64,000 nt of DNA from Coprinellus micaceus (Eukaryota > Basidiomycota > Agaricomycetes > Agaricales > Psathyrellaceae), in contig OX596345.1 of NCBI GenBank assembly GCA_951394405.1, positions 992,001 through 1,056,000 on the forward strand, given 5' to 3'. The position numbers and the translations under genes were made by a program. This document shows, one piece after another, positions 1 to 11,500 of the stretch (positions within the stretch are counted from its first letter, which is position 1; each line of letters begins with the position of its first letter). The notes beneath the pieces were generated by a model, which did no database searches, was not told the origin of the DNA, and worked only from the letters and a program-made list of their open reading frames with translations.

Positions 1-458
1 CTGGAAGGACGAATGAGGGAGAACGTCGTGAAGGATAGGGAACGGGGAGGCGGATAGGAGAGACGAGTTTAATGTGGAGGTGGAAGAGATGGAGAGAAAA
101 GCAGCGCCGCCCTCTAGGGGCACCGCCCTTCATTCAAGTTGTGAATGAGGCAAGCCTCGTGTTCTATGTCACAACCCAGATAAGGCCCAATAAACGTGAC
201 ATATGTCACGGGCGCTTAAATTCAAATTGGAACAACTTCCCTCCCCGAGTCACGTCATTCACGCTGTTTTAATACTCATTGTTGTTGAAGTACAGGCGCT
301 TAACGCGGCGCTATCTTATCGCAAGGCCTTGTCTCAGCCATCCTGGCCTAACCTGTGACGCGTCAACTGTGCAACATTTATTACGGGATACCAAAAGAGT
401 GGCCGTGGAAGGGTCATAGTTACATCTACCTACCTTCCTGATGCATGTGTTGAATCTA
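1..458. other. No gene seen at left edge
   Basis: Only short ORFs without recognisable domains occur here. The 3' part (about 300-458) is the downstream flank of the HNH gene on the minus strand. I see no RNA gene or repeat. Confidence 0.5.
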
Positions 459-1899
459 TTAATAAGGTAGGACACATCGTTGAAGGTGACCTGTGAAAAG
501 CTCGGCGGAGGAGCCATCGGGAGCTAGGACAGAAAGCTCCTCGAGATCGCGGTCATGTTTATCCATGTACTCGGCGGCGCCCGACATGTGCGCCACCTTG
601 CATATCGCGGCGTGCAGCTTCAGATATCTCGGGTCGGGTAACTCCAGTTCAGGATCTGGTGAGGTGAATGTGATCTCGGTGGTGATCACACTCCGGAATT
701 GTGTCACAGTCCGTATGAAATATGTGTTCACGGGTTGACCCTGCAGTGCAGCCATATGGTCAGAGCTCGCTTTATAGACCCCTTATCGAAGGTTGTGGCA
801 CTCACCTCCGCCTCTTCAAACCACAGGCTCAAAGCATCAAACTCTCCATGCACATCTGATGCCAGTGTTAACCCGTTCGACAGTCTGTGAATGTTGGCTC
901 CATTGAGCTCTTTAAGGCCTTCGATGCCACTGAACGCGGAGATGTACTTCCACAACTTTTCGGTGTATGATTTCTGATACAAGTAAGACATGGTTGGGGG
1001 TGGATAAATGCTCAACTGACCTGAGATGCGTTCTCCAGACCTTGGTTGGTGGACGGAGGGAAAATGTGGCAGAAATTTGTCCGAGTGGCCATTGTGCCTT
1101 GTTCCAGAGCTTCTCTGGCCACAGGTGCATCCCGAGATGCGCTATCAACGCACCCGGTGGCCATGCAGCGATACCCATCGCGCTTGAGAGCCTTCCGAAA
1201 CGCTTAACGGCGTCAGGGTATGGGCGAAGGGACGGACTCACAGCGCGTTTCGCAGCTGTATGATCTTTAGGCTCTGTCTCGATCGGGCCGGAGAATATGT
1301 TCCTGTTTTGGTCGAACGACGGACGGCTCGGGTGTTCAGAGGGTGCTGGTGTTGCCCCCTTGTCCTGTCGGACTGTCTGATACGTTAATCGGGCTGAGCG
1401 GGGTAAAAGCAAATCACTGACAGAGGCGGACAATATGATTTAGATAGAGTTCAGCCAACTGATTCATTTTTTCTCTGGACCCCCCGCACCCGGTGATCTC
1501 GTCGGCGACCATGTGCTTGCCGTTAGTCTCAGGTGTTTCGGTGAGGAAGTACCCAAGACATCGCCCATATACAACACCCTTCGCATATTTCTCTTGTTGC
1601 TCTTTGGTCGTCGCGCCGTCTTTCGAGAGCTGAGCGGCTTCCTCATGTATCAAGCACTGGTCGTAGGCATCGTGGAGGCCCGCGTCTTCGACAATGTCGA
1701 AGGGGTTTAGAGGAAGGGGTTGGTTGTTTTTAACGGCGGGAACAAAGGCGGGGATGGTGGCGGACATGAGGAGAGGTTGGGCCGGGTCACTCAGATAACC
1801 GTCAAACTGCATGATGGCTGCCGCACGGCCGCTGGGTGGATCAAAGTCCGACCACTCTGCAGGACTCTGCAAGGTCGACCCGTTGGCCGTCTTCTCCAT
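459..1899 (-). CDS. Fungal HNH nuclease-domain protein (HNH_2 type), five exons
   Basis: Predicted 407-aa protein of the large basidiomycete family with an HNH_2-type nuclease domain. The cellular role of this family is not established. Exons on the complement: 1432-1899, 1242-1376, 1021-1191, 806-973, 459-740; all introns are phase 0 and the sum is a multiple of three. Hallmarks: a conserved N-terminal block, a CHIFPPSTNQ segment with the first His, then ELNGANIHRL and SDVHGEFDALSLW carrying the Asn/His of the fold, and a C-terminal KVAHMSGAAEY block typical of the family. The start at 1899 (MEKTANG) is preferred because the inverted copy at 5.3 kb is conserved from that point, but an in-frame ATG also lies at 1977. 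The first intron has a weak donor (GTCCGC) although its length (55 nt) and phase fit. A damaged copy of its 5' half lies in inverted orientation at 5.1-5.6 kb. Confidence 0.75.
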
Positions 1900-2066
1900 A
1901 TCCCTCCAACGTCTTCGAGCGCCCAACTGCCAGACAACAGACAGCGATTCAAATGAACCACCTATGGCCACTGACACGGTTCCCCTATACTGGGGTGCGC
2001 AGTTGCGAATGTGTTTCTGTGCAGTTAAGGTGAGCCGCCCGCTCGTCCCTCACGGTTCATCTATAC
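1805..2066 (+). repeat. Left arm of inverted duplication (5' half of HNH gene plus upstream flank)
   Basis: This segment matches the reverse complement of about 5133-5396 at roughly three-quarters identity by eye, including non-coding flank (for example GGTTAAGGTGAGCCGCCC-like words near 2030 and its complement near 5165). It contains the start region of the HNH gene and about 170 bp upstream of it. Confidence 0.8.
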
Positions 2067-5000
2067 GGAGTTTCGGCGACCACTCTTGAAATAAACTGTG
2101 GGATTGTAACAGGTAGAATTTCTCAACCAGGTGTATCCAAAATACAGTTCATCTTAACTTTAGTGCTCTTGTAGGCCGTAAATAGATGCTTCAAAGATGG
2201 CAGGGCATCGTTCTGCTGAACTAGGGCCCTCAGGTGTGCCGTTGTTCCAAACCCTGAGGTACCAGATCCGGGTTAGTCTGACTCTGTGAGCCCCAGTTCC
2301 GAAGTGAGATTGTTCACTGAACTCTGGAGGTGAGTCAGATAGCTCAGCTCAACGAGCCGCCGGGAAACCTCTCGTTGGCCCTAATTACATCCGGGTCCCA
2401 AACGGCTCGTTCCAACCATGGAAGCGTCTGGTTGAGTTGATTTGAACTGTAACTCTTGCCTAACTCAGAATCACATCAGTTACATAAGCTGAACCACGAA
2501 TCGTCCAACCGTAGTCCATCCTTGTTCAATCGACCTCTGGAACGGTTCACACTAACCATTGGCCCTCATCAGGTGTCGGCCAGAACCATGCCCCAAACAG
2601 TTCGTTTAAACTGTGCAGCCGTCTGCCCGGGTTCACCTACACCGTGAGTTCCGTACCCTCACTCCGGCCTAGCAGTTGAGCTAAACCGCCCACTGTCCCT
2701 CGGCTGTTCATCACAACCATCTCGGTTCTCCAGGACAGTTTGTAGGAACCTTTGTTCCGAACCATGTCCCATACTCGAACGGTTCGTTCAAACCGTGCAA
2801 TTGTCTGGCCTAACAGTTGAGCTGAACTGCCCACCCTCCCCCAGCCGTTCATCCTAACTACATCAGCTCTGTGGAACGATCTGTATGAGCTGTCATCCCC
2901 TGTCTAATAGCAATTGGTATGAGCCCACCTCATTGCCTGGAGGGTTCATTCTAACCATGAATATTCCCGTCCTGATGTTCACCATGAGCATTTTATTTGA
3001 AAAATTCAAATGTAAAAGACGAACAGATGGTGCAGCGGTAATGTCCCTATTTTTCTATTATGCTACGGCCAGGTCAATACCGCTAGTTGGGTCACCAACC
3101 CTGGGGCGGTGGGAACTTTTTGGCGCCCACGGCCCTGGGATAGGCGCCGGGGCAGCGGGCTGCACTCCGGGTCCCTGTCCTTTTGATACCATACAACCAA
3201 AATGAAACGATACTATTTTTGACAACATGTCGCCTAATTTGGATCATTGTTACCTCAGTCTCTCCATCCAGGAAGACGGGTTGCACTTGTGCCTACCGCC
3301 AGCTTGGCAGTAAAGCACCTTTTTTGAGGTACAAAAGAATGGTACTGCACGTTTGAGTTGCGGAATATCTCAGCTGTATTTCCTACCATAACCATGCCAA
3401 AATTCAAGTCCCAAAGTGGTCTGGAGGCTGAGATATGTCGCATTTACTGAAATAAACGTGAGACGACGCACTCAGGTCAGACAGATCAAAGAACGTACAA
3501 ACTTTGATCTTAAGCGGCTTTCCGATAACCTTCATCTTCCTCCCTCAGTTGCACATTCCCATTTTATCTGGACTTCCTTCGAACATGGGATGAAAGAGTA
3601 TTTATTTATCGGAGCAAGGAGGCGGCAGATTGGCGGCAAAGGCTGCAGCGGCCCAAAGGGCAAAAATCCGCTACTATAGGTAGGTTCTTGTCAAGGGGGG
3701 TGCACCAACTTCGGTGAGGGAACACCCCGATCACATCTCGCAGTATATCAGTGAATACAGTCACAGCGTTTCTCAATGCTCCAGGTGCCGGTGGTCATCT
3801 CTCTGAGACAGAGCAGTTGTATGGTCTTTCAAATGTGATTTGGTTGTGGGATATCGAGGGAGGCGTCATCCAGGAGACGCCCGTCAAAGAAATGATCGCT
3901 CAAATTGAACAGGGAAGACTTTATCCTCTGCACACCAGATATGTAGAGACTTACACACCCATGCTGTAAATACTCTTTCTCGAATCATGAAGCCGTTAGG
4001 GCTGCCATGCCAAACCGAAGCGCCCGGTGACATCACGCAAGCCCTGGCCCCCGCTCGGGTTTGATGTGAATTTATCGGGCCGAACACACACACATACACA
4101 CACGGTACATGGTTGAGGTAAACAGTGGTGAACATCACACAATCCAGCCTAACCGACGTCCGACTCTCCGAGGCTGAGCACCCATTGTTGCAATGAACCG
4201 CAATGGACTTGGTGGGTTTGGCGTGAACTGCAGAGTTGTGGGAGCTGGTTAGCTGAACTGTGGGATCCTAAGAAAGGAAAGAGGACATACAGTTCGTTCG
4301 AACCGCGCCATACTGATGAGGCGGTTGAGATGAATGGAGGTGATGGAAATGCAGTTCAGCTCAACCGAAGGTGGGGCAGAGATTTAAGCGCCCACTGTTC
4401 AGACGAACTGCTCCCCACCTTCGACGCTGTTAGGGCAACCTTGGAAGGTTTATGGTCATCTTGGACATACGGTTCAGCTGGGCAGGGGAGATTGTCCCAA
4501 GCGCCCACAGTTCGGATGAACCGCTCCCCTCTTTCGACGTGGGTAGGATGAACCGAGGACCTGAGGGGCCTGGTTAGTTGAACTATGGGACTGGAGAGAG
4601 GGATGAGGGCTTACCGTTCGGATAAACTGATATGGGCGCCAACTCGGTCAGTGTGAATGGCAGCATAGCGACTCGCGGGGTCGAGACGAACTGCGGATGT
4701 GTGTGGTTCAGTTGAAATGTGATTGCGGCGGGTGGAGGACTCACGGATAAGATAAACCGCATCCAGTTACTGTCCTGGTTTGGACGAACCGTCAGCGGCA
4801 GGAGGCACGGTCCAAGACTACAGTTCAGATAAACCACAACGCATAGCTCGCCCGATTAGGTCGAACCATTTAACACGGCCCGATGGTCCAGTAAAACAGA
4901 CAAGTGAGGAATTGCGGTTTAACTATGAACCGGAAACCCCTCATGCCGAACTGAGAAGTTCAAACTAACCTGTGTCGGGGATGTTGGGGTTTGGAGCGAC

Positions 5001-5132
5001 TGTGCCAATGATCGTGCAGATTAGCAGAACTGTTCTCGGCCAGCCATTTCCAGCCTTCAAGAGCCCCACAGTTCAGATAAACCGTATTTTGGACGCGGCT
5101 CGTTGAGTACCTCTACCAGTTATGATCTCACA
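2067..5132. repeat. Palindrome-rich spacer: degenerate GTTCAnnTGAAC words
   Basis: No gene is recognised. Two blocks (about 2310-2960 and 4190-5130) contain dozens of variants of a 12-16 bp inverted word of the form GTTCRnnYGAAC, often followed by a CG/GC-rich tail such as CGCCCAC. Examples: 2312 (GTTCACTGAAC), 2598, 2672, 2779, 2813, 4289, 4395, 4507, 4819, 5068 and 5130 (CAGTTCATCTGAACCG). Spacing is irregular, commonly 25-75 bp. Some words lie in longer duplicated units: 2668-2718 resembles 2809-2860, and 4381-4436 resembles 4492-4550. The stretch 2960-4190 between the blocks has few such words and only short ORFs. Confidence 0.7.
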
Positions 5133-5396
5133 GTTCATCTGAACCGTGAGGGATGGATGGGCGGCTCACCTTAACCGTACAGAATCACCCTCGCGACTGT
5201 GCATCCCAGTACAGGGGAACCGTGCCAGCAGTGGCATATAGTTCACCTAAATTGTTCCCCATTGTGCGGCGGTTCGACGCACGAGGACGTCGGTGAGAGA
5301 GGGAGAAGACAGCCAACGGGTCGACCTTGCTGAGTCCCGCAGGGTGGTCGGACTTTGATCTGCCTGGTGGCCGCGTGGCAGCCATCATGACGTTCA
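5133..5396 (-). repeat. Right arm of the inverted duplication
   Basis: Reverse-complement partner of 1805-2066. The two arms place two HNH gene 5' ends back to back (divergent) around the palindrome-rich spacer. Similarity covers both the coding start region and upstream DNA, so the duplicated unit was DNA rather than a processed transcript. Confidence 0.8.
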
Positions 5397-5620
5397 ACGG
5401 CTGCCCCGGGTCACTCTGGTTGTCACTTGGAGCTCCGCCCGAATCCTCGGCCTCTATTGCCATTTATGCCGGGCGCCTAAAACACCGCCCATCCCCAGCT
5501 GACGGGATGGCTCGGGTTCTTCCGCTTCTCCGAGATGCCCTTGGGCGATTCGAAGTACCCAGCACCACCATTCGCGTGCACGAAGACGATCTTTACCATT
5601 TAACATCCTAGAAGCGCTAG
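5288..5620 (+). pseudogene. Broken inverted copy of the HNH gene 5' end
   Basis: Reading rightward, the codons for KTANGSTL, SPAGWSDFDLPGGR and AAIMTFNG match the first exon of the HNH gene at 1899. The initiator ATG is changed to AGG and a stop codon lies just upstream in frame. After about 40 matching codons the similarity becomes patchy; a later LGFF-like segment near 5515 is in another frame. No HNH catalytic segment (NG...H, HGEFD) is found downstream. I read it as a 5'-truncated, decayed duplicate. Confidence 0.65.
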
Positions 5621-6202
5621 GTTATGACGCCCGTGACGAACCAATTTACCAATCGCGCAACTCACATCGCACGGCGAACTGGGGCCTCGTGGGCTACATC
5701 CATCTAAGTGACTGTCAATATGCCAATCCTACCCACATGATGCCACACATAGGATAATCAAAAGATCGGAGAACAATAACTTACAAGACCGATCCAGTGC
5801 AGGAACCCAACGACAAAGCACCCTAGGAAGTTCTGGCCGAGTCTCAGCTGGACGTGGCCCCATAGAGTTTTGGTTTGATGAAAGGCACAATGGATTGCGG
5901 CGATGTGGCCGAAGTTAGCATAATGGAACTAGGAAGGGTGGTGTCATAGACGAAAAATGTACTGAGTATATCAGAAATATATGGGATCACACCGTGAGCG
6001 TTATCCATAGGGGTCATCGTGTGCGTGTGCTTCGTTGGGTCATCTCCGAGTCCAAGGCAATGACAGGCGCGCCGACAGTCTATGCTGTTTTAACGGTTGG
6101 CTACGAGTAGCCGAGTTCTAACATGAGCCGGAAGTCCCCTCTGAGCCATATCAAAGTTCTCTAGAGTCCCTTTGGCTAGCTGCACGAAGGGGCACTGGAT
6201 AT
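5621..6202. other. Intergenic, nothing recognised
   Basis: Between the HNH relic and the F-box gene. No ORF with family similarity, no repeat structure noticed. Confidence 0.5.
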
Positions 6203-7478
6203 CTATCCACTGTGTGCCCGGTCCCCACGCGTGTGGCTGGCACCAAGAGACACAACAGAGAACTTCGAGTAAAGCGCAACCTCCTGGAGAGTCTCCACGA
6301 TGTCCTCTACCAGCGGCATTCCGAATTCAATCGAGTCGGGGGACACCGTGAAGGAGGTTATTGAAGAAGGTGGACCCTTGTCGGTGATGATGTCCTCAAT
6401 GAAACGGCAGACGGAGGAACGAATCGCGCGGGTTTTGAAGGAGTCCGTAACCCATAGGCTCTGGGGCCTTGACGCTCCGATGAGCGCAAGGCAGTGGTCC
6501 CAATTCCAAACCCCATCGATGATGAGGAAAGAAAGTGGGGGCAAGGGACCCAAAAGGACTTCCAAAGGATTCGGAGACGGCCTCTCGTTCATCCCCCTTT
6601 TCTCCTGGATGTCCATATAGGAGATAGCGGGGAGTCCAAAGTTCAAGAGGATGTACGATATGGACCTCGGTGGTGCGAGGAGAGACAGATGGGTCAGAGA
6701 TGGGATGGGAACGAAACGTGCGTTCGGTGGGGGTAGTTGGCCGTGGTAGGAAAATTGCATACTGAGGTCGAGTTCTTGGAGCCTTTTAATGTGCCTCAAG
6801 GCTTCCTCGAGGGTGTGCAAATGAAATTCATGGCCGATGGCCAGAATGAGGTGAGTGATCAGCGCCTTGGGAATGTATTTGAGTTGGGGGAGGCGCTGAG
6901 GGGACTTCCCAAGGTGGACTTGGTACAGGGTCAAAGCTTGGGGGAGCGTGACGCGGCTAGTGATCTTCGGGTCGACCGGTGAGTCAGAGCTTATGAAGTC
7001 GCCCTTGACCTTGATATACTTCAGGTTCGGAAGCCCAGGGAACCTGGGATCTTTCAGAATATCTAGAAGGGTGTGGGTATAGATCCTTAAAGATAACCAG
7101 CGACGTGGAGGCGCCCCCAACTTCGCGAGTGCATCCATAGGGGATGGCATCAGCTCTCCAAACGTAAAGGAGAGTAACTGCTTGTGTGCCCTGGATATGC
7201 AGATCTTGGCAAACTTTCTCCAGCCAGGGCGCCGATTGTCCCGCCGTGTGTTCAAGGAGGAGGGTGGAAAACTGACCCCCCCTGCTGAAGCCTTTGAATA
7301 GGGGGGTGAGGTCGTGGTCTATGTTGATATCACACCAAAGTTGGGGTGTCGATAGCGCGATCTCTCGCCATCTGCGAGACACACCGGCGATCCTGAACAC
7401 CGGCGAAGAAGTGGCCGGGTTCACCGAAACTGTGAGCGTCCCTGCAAGAAATATTTGGCTAAGAATTTCCGTTGGAAG
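6203..7478 (-). CDS. F-box protein with a frame break between N- and C-terminal parts
   Basis: Likely substrate receptor of an SCF ubiquitin ligase. The F-box begins at about 7478 with LPTEILSQIFLAG and continues to VFRIAGVSRRWREIAL and TPQLWCDI, the usual basidiomycete F-box layout. The C-terminal part (about 340 residues, to the stop at 6203) is rich in Leu/Pro segments such as GLPNLKYIKV and SLTHLSLLAP, resembling degenerate leucine-rich repeats. The two halves are in different frames and overlap between about 7000 and 7255. A run of seven G (complement, near 7276) is a possible slippage site: one G fewer would join the frames. An intron is not obvious. The true start lies upstream, perhaps in another exon. 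It is either a pseudogene, a spliced gene I could not resolve, or a homopolymer error. Confidence 0.6.
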
Positions 7479-7906
7479 ATCGCGGGTTTCCCCAGATGAG
7501 GTGCGCGAATCATCGCAGACACTGTGAACAGTACGGTGAAGGTGGTAGGTGTAAAGAGGAGCAGGTCAGGAGAGGGTTCAGTTTGAGCCAAATGTACACA
7601 CGTAGGAGCAATTGGGTGGTCCATGGGTCCAAGAATTTTCCTCTTGGGGTGAGAACATGAGGGGGAGGAGCAGGAGAGGGACAGATCGTTCGAGTCACAG
7701 CATTGTGGGCGCTTGCAGGCAGAGGCGCGGCGTAGGCTTCTAAAGCAATCAGAAACAAATAAAGCCTGTCTTGGACAAGCTCCTGGTTTGCGGTCATTGT
7801 CTTCGAACTACCACGATCTCGGCTGTAACCTCCTTTTTCTTGTCGCTGAGCGCACTATACATCCTCCAGGAGGCCTCGATTATTCTCAAGAACAACTTAC
7901 AACACC
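7479..7906. promoter_or_regulatory. Divergent intergenic region between F-box gene and RAD6
   Basis: About 430 bp separate the visible F-box start (minus) and the RAD6 ATG (plus). It may hold an unresolved first exon of the F-box gene and both promoters. No specific motif is claimed. Confidence 0.35.
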
Positions 7907-8559
7907 ATGGTGCGTGCCACAAAGTCGAGATTGACTCACCCTTGACCCTCATTATCAATCCAGTCCACCACATGCAGAAGGCGATTGATTCGCGACTTTA
8001 AACGTCTCTCTACCGACCCACCCGGCGGTGTCTCTGGTAGTCCATGCCCGGATAATATCATGCTTTGGAATGCGGTCATCTTTGGTCCAGGTGAGTGACC
8101 TTTTGCTCGAGGAGGCATGGCGGCCTTGTCTTGCGTGTCGTGTGGATAGGCTCTCGATTCTCATTTGGCTCGTTTATAGCGGACACACCCTTTGAAGATG
8201 GGACATTCAAACTGACCTTGACCTTCGACGAGTCGTACCCCAATAAGCCACCCACTGTCAAATTCCTATCACGAATGTTTCATCCAAACGTTTACACCAA
8301 CGGAGAGCTGTGTCTAGATATCCTACAGAACCGTTGGTCACCAACGTACGACGTCGCAGCAATCTTGACGAGTATCCAAAGTCTATTGCACGACCCCAAT
8401 CCCAACTCCCCCGCAAACGCCGAAGCCGCCCAATTGTACCGGGAGAACATGAAGGAGTACGTGAGAAGGGTCAAGGCAACAGTGGAGGAGAGCTGGCTAG
8501 ATTCGGAAGAGAGGATCGATGGTGGCGAGGGGTCAAGCACCAATAGTCCATCCTCTTAG
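7907..8559 (+). CDS. ubc2: Ubiquitin-conjugating enzyme E2, RAD6/UBC2 type
   Basis: E2 enzyme that, with E3 partners of the Rad18 and Bre1 types, ubiquitinates PCNA and histone H2B (family knowledge). Exons 7907-7923, 7978-8090, 8180-8559 close in frame to 169 aa. Visible family blocks: [33 protein letters not shown], the HPN motif in MFHPNVY, the catalytic cysteine in NGELCLDIL, and [16 protein letters not shown]. Introns are 54 and 89 nt. The 17-nt first exon (MVRAT) was chosen because it is the nearest ATG giving the needed phase 2; its donor (GTCGAG) is weak, so the first few residues are uncertain. The acidic C-terminal tail is short ([17 protein letters not shown]), unlike the long tail of budding-yeast Rad6. 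Confidence 0.93.
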
Positions 8560-11500
8560 GCAGCGTTTTTGCCCCTGGCTTGCTGTCTGCGGCGATAAGG
8601 CTGAGACGGGGTCGAGTGGCGAGCGCTGCCCGTGGTCTTCTCCTTCGTTCCTTGGTTTCGAACAGTTTGTCGCCCCATTCATCATTCATCATGGCATCCG
8701 TCCCTATTCACCATCCACCATTCATTTTATCATCTATTCAACCCTCTGCAATCCCATCCCACATACCCTATCACGATGCTCTCTCTCCCTTTACGATATT
8801 TATGCCCGTGAGTCGCCCACTCTCCACGAAGCGGGGCGGTTCACGTTAATAGCTTCCTCAGACACCCCCCTTCCCCCTTTCCCTACGGCGTACGCCCTGC
8901 ACGGACATGTATTTGCGGCTTATGCACGCCATAGCACTCTAGTCAATGTATTTATCCTCCATTCCACTTGGGCCCCGTCCATATCACTCGATTCCCAATT
9001 GTTTCTTGGATTCCACCGGTCGGTTGTGTCTTTTGTTGTCCAAGCATTGTGTTACAACTTGCTGACCTTCAAACACCTCCCACAGATTACCATGCGCCGG
9101 GTCTGATCATCGGGGCAAAGCAACACACCCGGCCTTGCTTTGGATTTCTTGGCTGTAATCCGAAGCAGATGAACGAAACCATACGTGCATCTGGCATTCC
9201 ACACCGCAGTATCAATTCCTCGCAGCTCACCGGCCGCCTTTGGGCAATTCGAAGAATGCGAAGTGGACTGTGTCGTACCCTTTCCTGCCCGCGCCACGCA
9301 TGCCCTACCCGATGCTCGGCCTCCCTAGTGTCCACAGCACCCTCCAGTAAAGTCCTGCCTGACCGTCGCTCCCTACACCCCAAACCGCCCCTATTTTCCA
9401 CATCAAGTCGGCTTTGCAGGCTGCCCCGGCATGACAACATGATGCTCATCCGCGTGCGCACCCACCTTGTCAGTGCCGAATCGTCTGGTGAGTTGCTATT
9501 TTTGTTGCACCTTCGTCTCGGCATGCGTCGCCCCAACGTCGCCCCTTCTGCCTGCATCCTCGCATCCCTTGTGTAGCACCTTGACGGATGTCTTGCCAAC
9601 GATCGTTGAAGGCGTTCCCTGCTCCTGTCAGCGTGCATAGCTGGGGTGATGCCTTTTCCATTGTTGTGGGTTCTTGTACCCGAAGTTCTTGAACCTGACT
9701 GGCTCGCCGATACCCCTCACTTCACCTGCCGCAGCGCGAAGGCGAGTCTGTCACCCCCTACGCCTTGTCCGGACGTCTGCGCCCTCAAGCGTGCCGTTCT
9801 AACCTCCTTGCTCTGTGATCACGCATCAGAGAACCCCCAGAGCGACCCCTTCACCACAAGTAAGCTAGCATGTTCTGATCTCAAGAGCTTTCATTCAAGT
9901 TTCATGTGCCTCGCCATCTCCTTTTTTTCAGGAAGTATCCTATGCGGCATGAGGCCATGGTGAGTCAATGTCGCCTACTTCATTAATTAAAGTACTCGTC
10001 CTAGTCCAATTCTAGTCTCTGACCGTCTATAATTAGCACGGCGAGCGTCGCAAGAGCACCAGCAGTACCCTGGACTGTGGCTCGGGCCCAAGGGAAACGA
10101 ACCTTTCGTTCAGCCACAATCAACGTTCATATCGCACAATCTCCGAGGTCTAAAGTCGAGGCACCCGAGTCTCCCCAAAGCTCGAGCGCTGACAGGATTC
10201 GCCGACCCCCATCGACTTGAGGCCGCGACGACTTTGCAGCAGGTGATATCTGTACCCGCTCCCCGAATCGATCCTTGAGTCACACCTCGTGCTCGACAAG
10301 CCTAGCTGAAGCGGGTGTGTGCTTCATATCGCTCCTTCGATCGAAATCACTTCATCGATGTACTTCCGAAAACAGAGGCTTTCATGTTCGAGGATCTTCC
10401 CCGTTCTTCCTAGGCCTCCTTGGCAATGCTTAGCGCCCTCCGTTTTTCAACTTCTAGGCGGCTTCTCCCGACTTATTCCGTGGGTATGTCATCTTGTCGA
10501 ATATCGTTGACAAGTGTAGATGCCAGCTAGACTGTGCCACAAGAACTCCCCTGGTTAGGCCTACCCACAACCTTGGCACGGTCCTTCCGGGGACTGTGGC
10601 GTAGGTCGTCAGCCCAGGAGGAGGGCGCAGTGGAGAAGAAGCGCGGGCTGTGGGTCCGAAGAACTCCAGCCCTCGCGTTCTAGGGAATCTAGTGGGTGCT
10701 GTGTCGTCGTCGACTTCTCCGGTTTTCCTGTTGGTGTAGACTGTATACATTTCGACTCCAGGTTAGTCTGCAGCTGGTGAATCAGATCAGAGAGGATACT
10801 CGAGAAGCGGAGGATGGCGTAGGTGTTTGCGTCGAGTGGTTCTTGGTGTTGCTGGATGGGGTCGTCGAAATAGCGGACTCCGGGTGCCCCTTCTTGACTA
10901 GCATCTTTAATCCTCCTTTCCCCCACCCCCGACCTAGTATTATTAGGGCTCGGACCTCCACACCACACCCAAATAGACTAACCCGCTCCCCGTTGGCCAC
11001 TGCTCAAGTTCCCTGCAGCTATTTTTGCAATCCAAACCCTGACAACACTGCATGAATCCCTGACACGTCTATATTCGAAAGAAGCTTTTGCAAGAGCCCG
11101 GTTCTCGCCATGCGCCGTCGCTTTTTGCTCCGAGATAAGGGAATCATATTCAATGGGGCAGATGGATACCAGGCCCTTCGGCCAGGGCATCCAAGGGACC
11201 TGTTCGTCTAATCTTAGCGCCCGTGGCGTGGCATGATGTCATGACACCGGCAAGGTCGAAGGCATTACAGTACAGAATTCAATTCCATATTGCTTACAGC
11301 TTGCAGAGTGTACAGCAGCGCGAATTGTGCGCGGTTCTTGACGAGTGCGGGGGGCTTGGCTTAGAGATAGGCCTGTGTATTCCGAAGTTTTGTGGGTAGA
11401 TTGGGTATCATGGGACTCTTGGTGGTGCGCAGGGCACGCAGGGCGGGTACTGACTACCCGGACTTCGTGAAAGGAGATTTGAAATATGGAAGGGAATGTC

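Noticed and set aside
8519..9576. Overlapping plus-strand ORFs after RAD6
   Set aside because: They overlap each other and the RAD6 3' end, are Ser/Pro/His-rich from pyrimidine-rich DNA, and show no family similarity.
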